Shown here piece by piece: positions 5,684-7,524 of a stretch of DNA of 7,524 nt. This DNA comes from CAYLMG01 sp964568365 (GTDB taxonomy: Bacteria > Planctomycetota > Phycisphaerae > Sedimentisphaerales > Anaerobacaceae), in contig CAZMQF010000126.1 of assembly GCA_964568365.1 (NCBI GenBank), positions 1-7,524 of the forward strand, written 5' to 3'. A model generated the notes under the pieces. The model did no database searches and was not told where the DNA came from. It saw only the letters and a list, made by a program, of their open reading frames with translations. The position numbers and the translations under genes were made by a program. Position 1 is the stretch's first letter. Each line of letters begins with the position of its first letter.

Positions 5684-6232
5684 ATGTTGAGTTCCGAAAA
5701 GCTAAAAAAGGTTTTTGGGCAGCGAAAGATGAGCTCAGAGCAGCTCGCAGAGCAGATTGCCCGGGGTGGTTTGAGCAAGGCAAGGGCAGTTGCTGCGATC
5801 AGGAACTGGCAAAAGGGTCTTATGAAGCCTCAGCCTCGTAAAGAGGATGTGCGCAATCTTGCAGCGGCGCTGTCGGTCGATGTTAATGACCTGTCACAGT
5901 GGCGTTCATCTTATCGGTATGCACCGGGTTCGCCGCGAAAGGCAAGACTTGTTGCGGAGCTGATAACGGGCAGGGGCGTACAGGAGGCGATGGATTTATT
6001 GAAATTCACAAACAAGCGGGCTGCCGAGATGGTTAACAAGGTGCTCAAGGCCGCTGTTGCGGATGCGGATGAGCAGCAGGCGGATGTTGATAATCTTTAT
6101 GTCAGCTGTGCCCGCGTGGACGATGCCGGTATTCGAATAGGCACCAAAAGGTGGATACCGAAGGACAGGGGCAGAGCTCATTCGCTAAGTAAAAAGGCCT
6201 GTCATATATATGTGACGGTGGCAGAGGCATAA
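5684..6232 (+). CDS. rplV: 50S ribosomal protein L22 (uL22) with N-terminal XRE-like helix-turn-helix domain
   Basis: L22 binds all 23S rRNA domains and its beta-hairpin lines the exit tunnel. From ATG 5684 the product has 182 residues against about 110 in E. coli. Residues 77-182 are a complete L22: SPRKARLVAELITGRG, FTNKRAAEMVNKVLKAAVADA, and a hairpin with KRWIPKDRGRA before the terminal HIYVTV strand. Residues about 7-73 match the XRE/Cro pattern: KLKKVFGQRKMSSEQLAEQI, then IRNWQKGLMKPQPRKEDVRN, then LAAALSVDVNDLSQW. This resembles the familiar arrangement of scaffold helices, recognition helix and closing LAxALxVxxxxL helix. The fusion is in one frame without break. The hairpin loop is about three residues longer than in E. 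coli. ATG 5684 has GGAAAAG 8 nt upstream; the frame also opens at TTG 5663, adding seven residues. A DNA- or RNA-binding role for the extra domain is inference. Confidence 0.95.
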   Translation: MLSSEKLKKVFGQRKMSSEQLAEQIARGGLSKARAVAAIRNWQKGLMKPQPRKEDVRNLAAALSVDVNDLSQWRSSYRYAPGSPRKARLVAELITGRGVQEAMDLLKFTNKRAAEMVNKVLKAAVADADEQQADVDNLYVSCARVDDAGIRIGTKRWIPKDRGRAHSLSKKACHIYVTVAEA

Positions 6233-6267
6233 GAAAAAACTTAAACGGACAGATAGAGATATTAAAT

Positions 6268-7098
6268 ATGGGTCAGAAGACGTCACCAATAGGATTCAGG
6301 ACGGGGATAACCAGAGAATGGCAGAGCGTTTGGTTTTCACCGAAGGCCAGTTACGGGGATTTTCTCGTTGAAGATGAGAAGATACGACGTTTCGTTGATA
6401 AGAAATACAACCGCCAGATGCCCAAAGGGGCGGTATCGAAAGTGAAGATAATCCGGACGAGAAACGAGGTTCAGGTTACATTGCACAGTGCCCGGCCTGG
6501 GATTGTAATCGGACCTCGCGGCGGAGAGGTTGATAAGCTTCGCGAAGAGCTTGAAGCTATGACGGGCCGAAAGGTGAATGTCAATGTCATCGAGGTGAAA
6601 GCCCCTGAGCTCGACGCTGTTTTAGTGGCAGAGGCGATTGCCGAGCAATTGTGTAAGCGGGCGTCGTTCAGGCGTACGATGAAGCAATATTGCGAATCGG
6701 CGATGAACACCGGTGCCAAGGGAGTTAAGATTATTTGCGGCGGTCGTCTTGCGGGTTCGGAGATGGCCCGCAAAGAGACACAGAAAGTCGGCAGTATTCC
6801 GCTTCATACACTCGACGCCGATGTGGATTATGCAGTGGCGACGGCGAGGACAACGTATGGGGCTATCGGTATTAAGGTCTGGATTTACAGGGGTAAATTC
6901 GGAGAGCAGCAGGAGGTTGAGACAAGACAGGTTCGTCGTCGTCGGCCGGGGCGGCGGGTAGGTGCCCGTAAAGGGGGACGGGCTGCCGGCGGTTCCGCTC
7001 CTGCTGTAGAAGACAAAAGGAGTAAAAAGGCTCAATCAGCACCTGCTGAAGAACAAAAGCAGCAGCCGGAGCAAAATGACAGCGGCGCAGAAAAATAG
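6268..7098 (+). CDS. rpsC: 30S ribosomal protein S3 (uS3) with long basic-acidic C-terminal tail
   Basis: S3 lies in the 30S head at the mRNA entry channel. The 276-residue product begins MGQKTSPIGFRTGITREW and carries a type II KH domain with GxxG motif in GIVIGPRGGEVDKL. The C-terminal domain shows FRRTMKQ, GAKGVKIICGGRLAGSEMAR, IPLHTLDADVDYA and TTYGAIGIKVWIYRG. E. coli S3 has 233 residues; the excess is a low-complexity tail from about residue 210. That tail is first Arg/Gly-rich (RRRRPGRRVGARKGGRAAGG), then rich in Ala, Gln, Glu and Lys. ATG 6268 is the natural family start; only a weak AGAG precedes it. It lies 35 bp after rplV and 55 bp before rplP. Confidence 0.97.
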   Translation: MGQKTSPIGFRTGITREWQSVWFSPKASYGDFLVEDEKIRRFVDKKYNRQMPKGAVSKVKIIRTRNEVQVTLHSARPGIVIGPRGGEVDKLREELEAMTGRKVNVNVIEVKAPELDAVLVAEAIAEQLCKRASFRRTMKQYCESAMNTGAKGVKIICGGRLAGSEMARKETQKVGSIPLHTLDADVDYAVATARTTYGAIGIKVWIYRGKFGEQQEVETRQVRRRRPGRRVGARKGGRAAGGSAPAVEDKRSKKAQSAPAEEQKQQPEQNDSGAEK

Positions 7099-7153
7099 CA
7101 GCTGCAGCGGTTGCATTGATTTCGCATAGATAGATAGTTAAGGGTTTTTGAAG

Positions 7154-7524
7154 ATGGCATTGATGCCGAAAAGAGTTAAGTTCCGTAAGAGCCAGCGAGG
7201 CAGAATGAAGGGCAATGCTGCGAGGAGCAACTTTGTTGCCTTCGGTGAATACGGTTTGCAGGCACTTGAGAAAAGCTGGATAACAGCGAGGCAGATTGAG
7301 GCAGGCAGAGTAGCTGCGACGCATTTTCTGCATCGTGAAGGCAAGGTATATTTAAGGATATTCCCTCATAAGCCGGTAAGCAAAAAGCCGCTTGAGACAC
7401 GGATGGGAAAGGGTAAAGGAGAGCCGGAGTTCTGGGTTGCAGTGGTCAGGCCCGGTCAGATTTTCCTCGAAATCGGCGGCATCGGTGAGGACGTGGCCAA
7501 GCGGGCGCTGGTTAGAGTTGCTCA
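7154..7524 (+). CDS. rplP: 50S ribosomal protein L16 (uL16), 3'-truncated by the window edge
   Basis: L16 binds 23S rRNA near the A and P sites and helps position tRNA. The frame runs open from ATG 7154 to the end of the window: 123 complete codons, with roughly 13 residues missing compared with E. coli (136). The product reads MALMPKRVKFRKSQRGR, followed by SWITARQIEAGRVAATHF, LRIFPHKPVSKKPLETRMGK and EPEFWVAVVRPGQIFLEI. The arginine of RMGKGKG, hydroxylated in E. coli L16 (Arg81), is conserved. ATG 7163, three codons later (MPKRVKF), is an alternative start. AAGGG about 9 nt upstream and GAAG directly before ATG 7154 are the only binding-site candidates. Gene order after rpsC agrees with the standard S10 cluster. 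Confidence 0.96.
   Translation, partial: MALMPKRVKFRKSQRGRMKGNAARSNFVAFGEYGLQALEKSWITARQIEAGRVAATHFLHREGKVYLRIFPHKPVSKKPLETRMGKGKGEPEFWVAVVRPGQIFLEIGGIGEDVAKRALVRVA

Noticed and set aside
7098..7138. GCAGCTGC palindrome and TAGATAGATAG repeat between rpsC and rplP
   Set aside because: Both are too short and simple to support a functional call; the palindrome has no following T-run to act as a terminator.

Overview
The window carries the 3' part of the str operon gene fusA, followed by the first nine genes of an S10-type ribosomal protein cluster, all on the + strand: fusA (5'-truncated) | 436-bp non-coding gap | rpsJ - rplC - rplD - rplW - rplB - rpsS - rplV - rpsC - rplP (3'-truncated). Gene identities rest on conserved protein motifs and on the near-universal gene order, so they are secure. 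Apart from a few start codons they leave little room for doubt.

The source is a bacterium of moderate GC. Several details suggest Planctomycetota, probably Phycisphaerae-like: the L2 motif NPVSHPLGGGEG followed by RHPCSPTGVLAKGGKT, a lengthened L3 loop, weak or absent Shine-Dalgarno sequences before several genes, and an L22 with an extra N-terminal helix-turn-helix domain. This assignment comes from recalled family patterns, not a search. It is moderate confidence only.

Region by region: 1-2022 is EF-G, lacking about 20 N-terminal residues. 2023-2458 holds a weak candidate terminator, a strong sigma70-type promoter (TTGACA, 17-nt spacer, TAATAT at 2109-2137) and a leader of about 315 nt with many complementary segments. 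It has no tuf gene and no convincing ORF. 2459-7524 is a compact gene series with spacers of 1-61 bp, most likely one transcription unit. Two spacers hold extra structure: an 8-bp perfect inverted repeat spanning the rpsJ stop codon, and a REP-like imperfect palindrome between rplB and rpsS.

The products all act in translation. EF-G drives translocation. S10, S19 and S3 belong to the 30S head. L3 and L2 support the peptidyl transferase centre. L4, L22 and L23 line the exit tunnel or its mouth, and L16 helps to position tRNA. The most unusual item is rplV, whose product looks like an XRE/Cro-type helix-turn-helix domain of about 70 residues fused to a complete L22. The leader RNA ahead of rpsJ is the second point of interest, because the S10 operon of other bacteria is controlled through such a leader.
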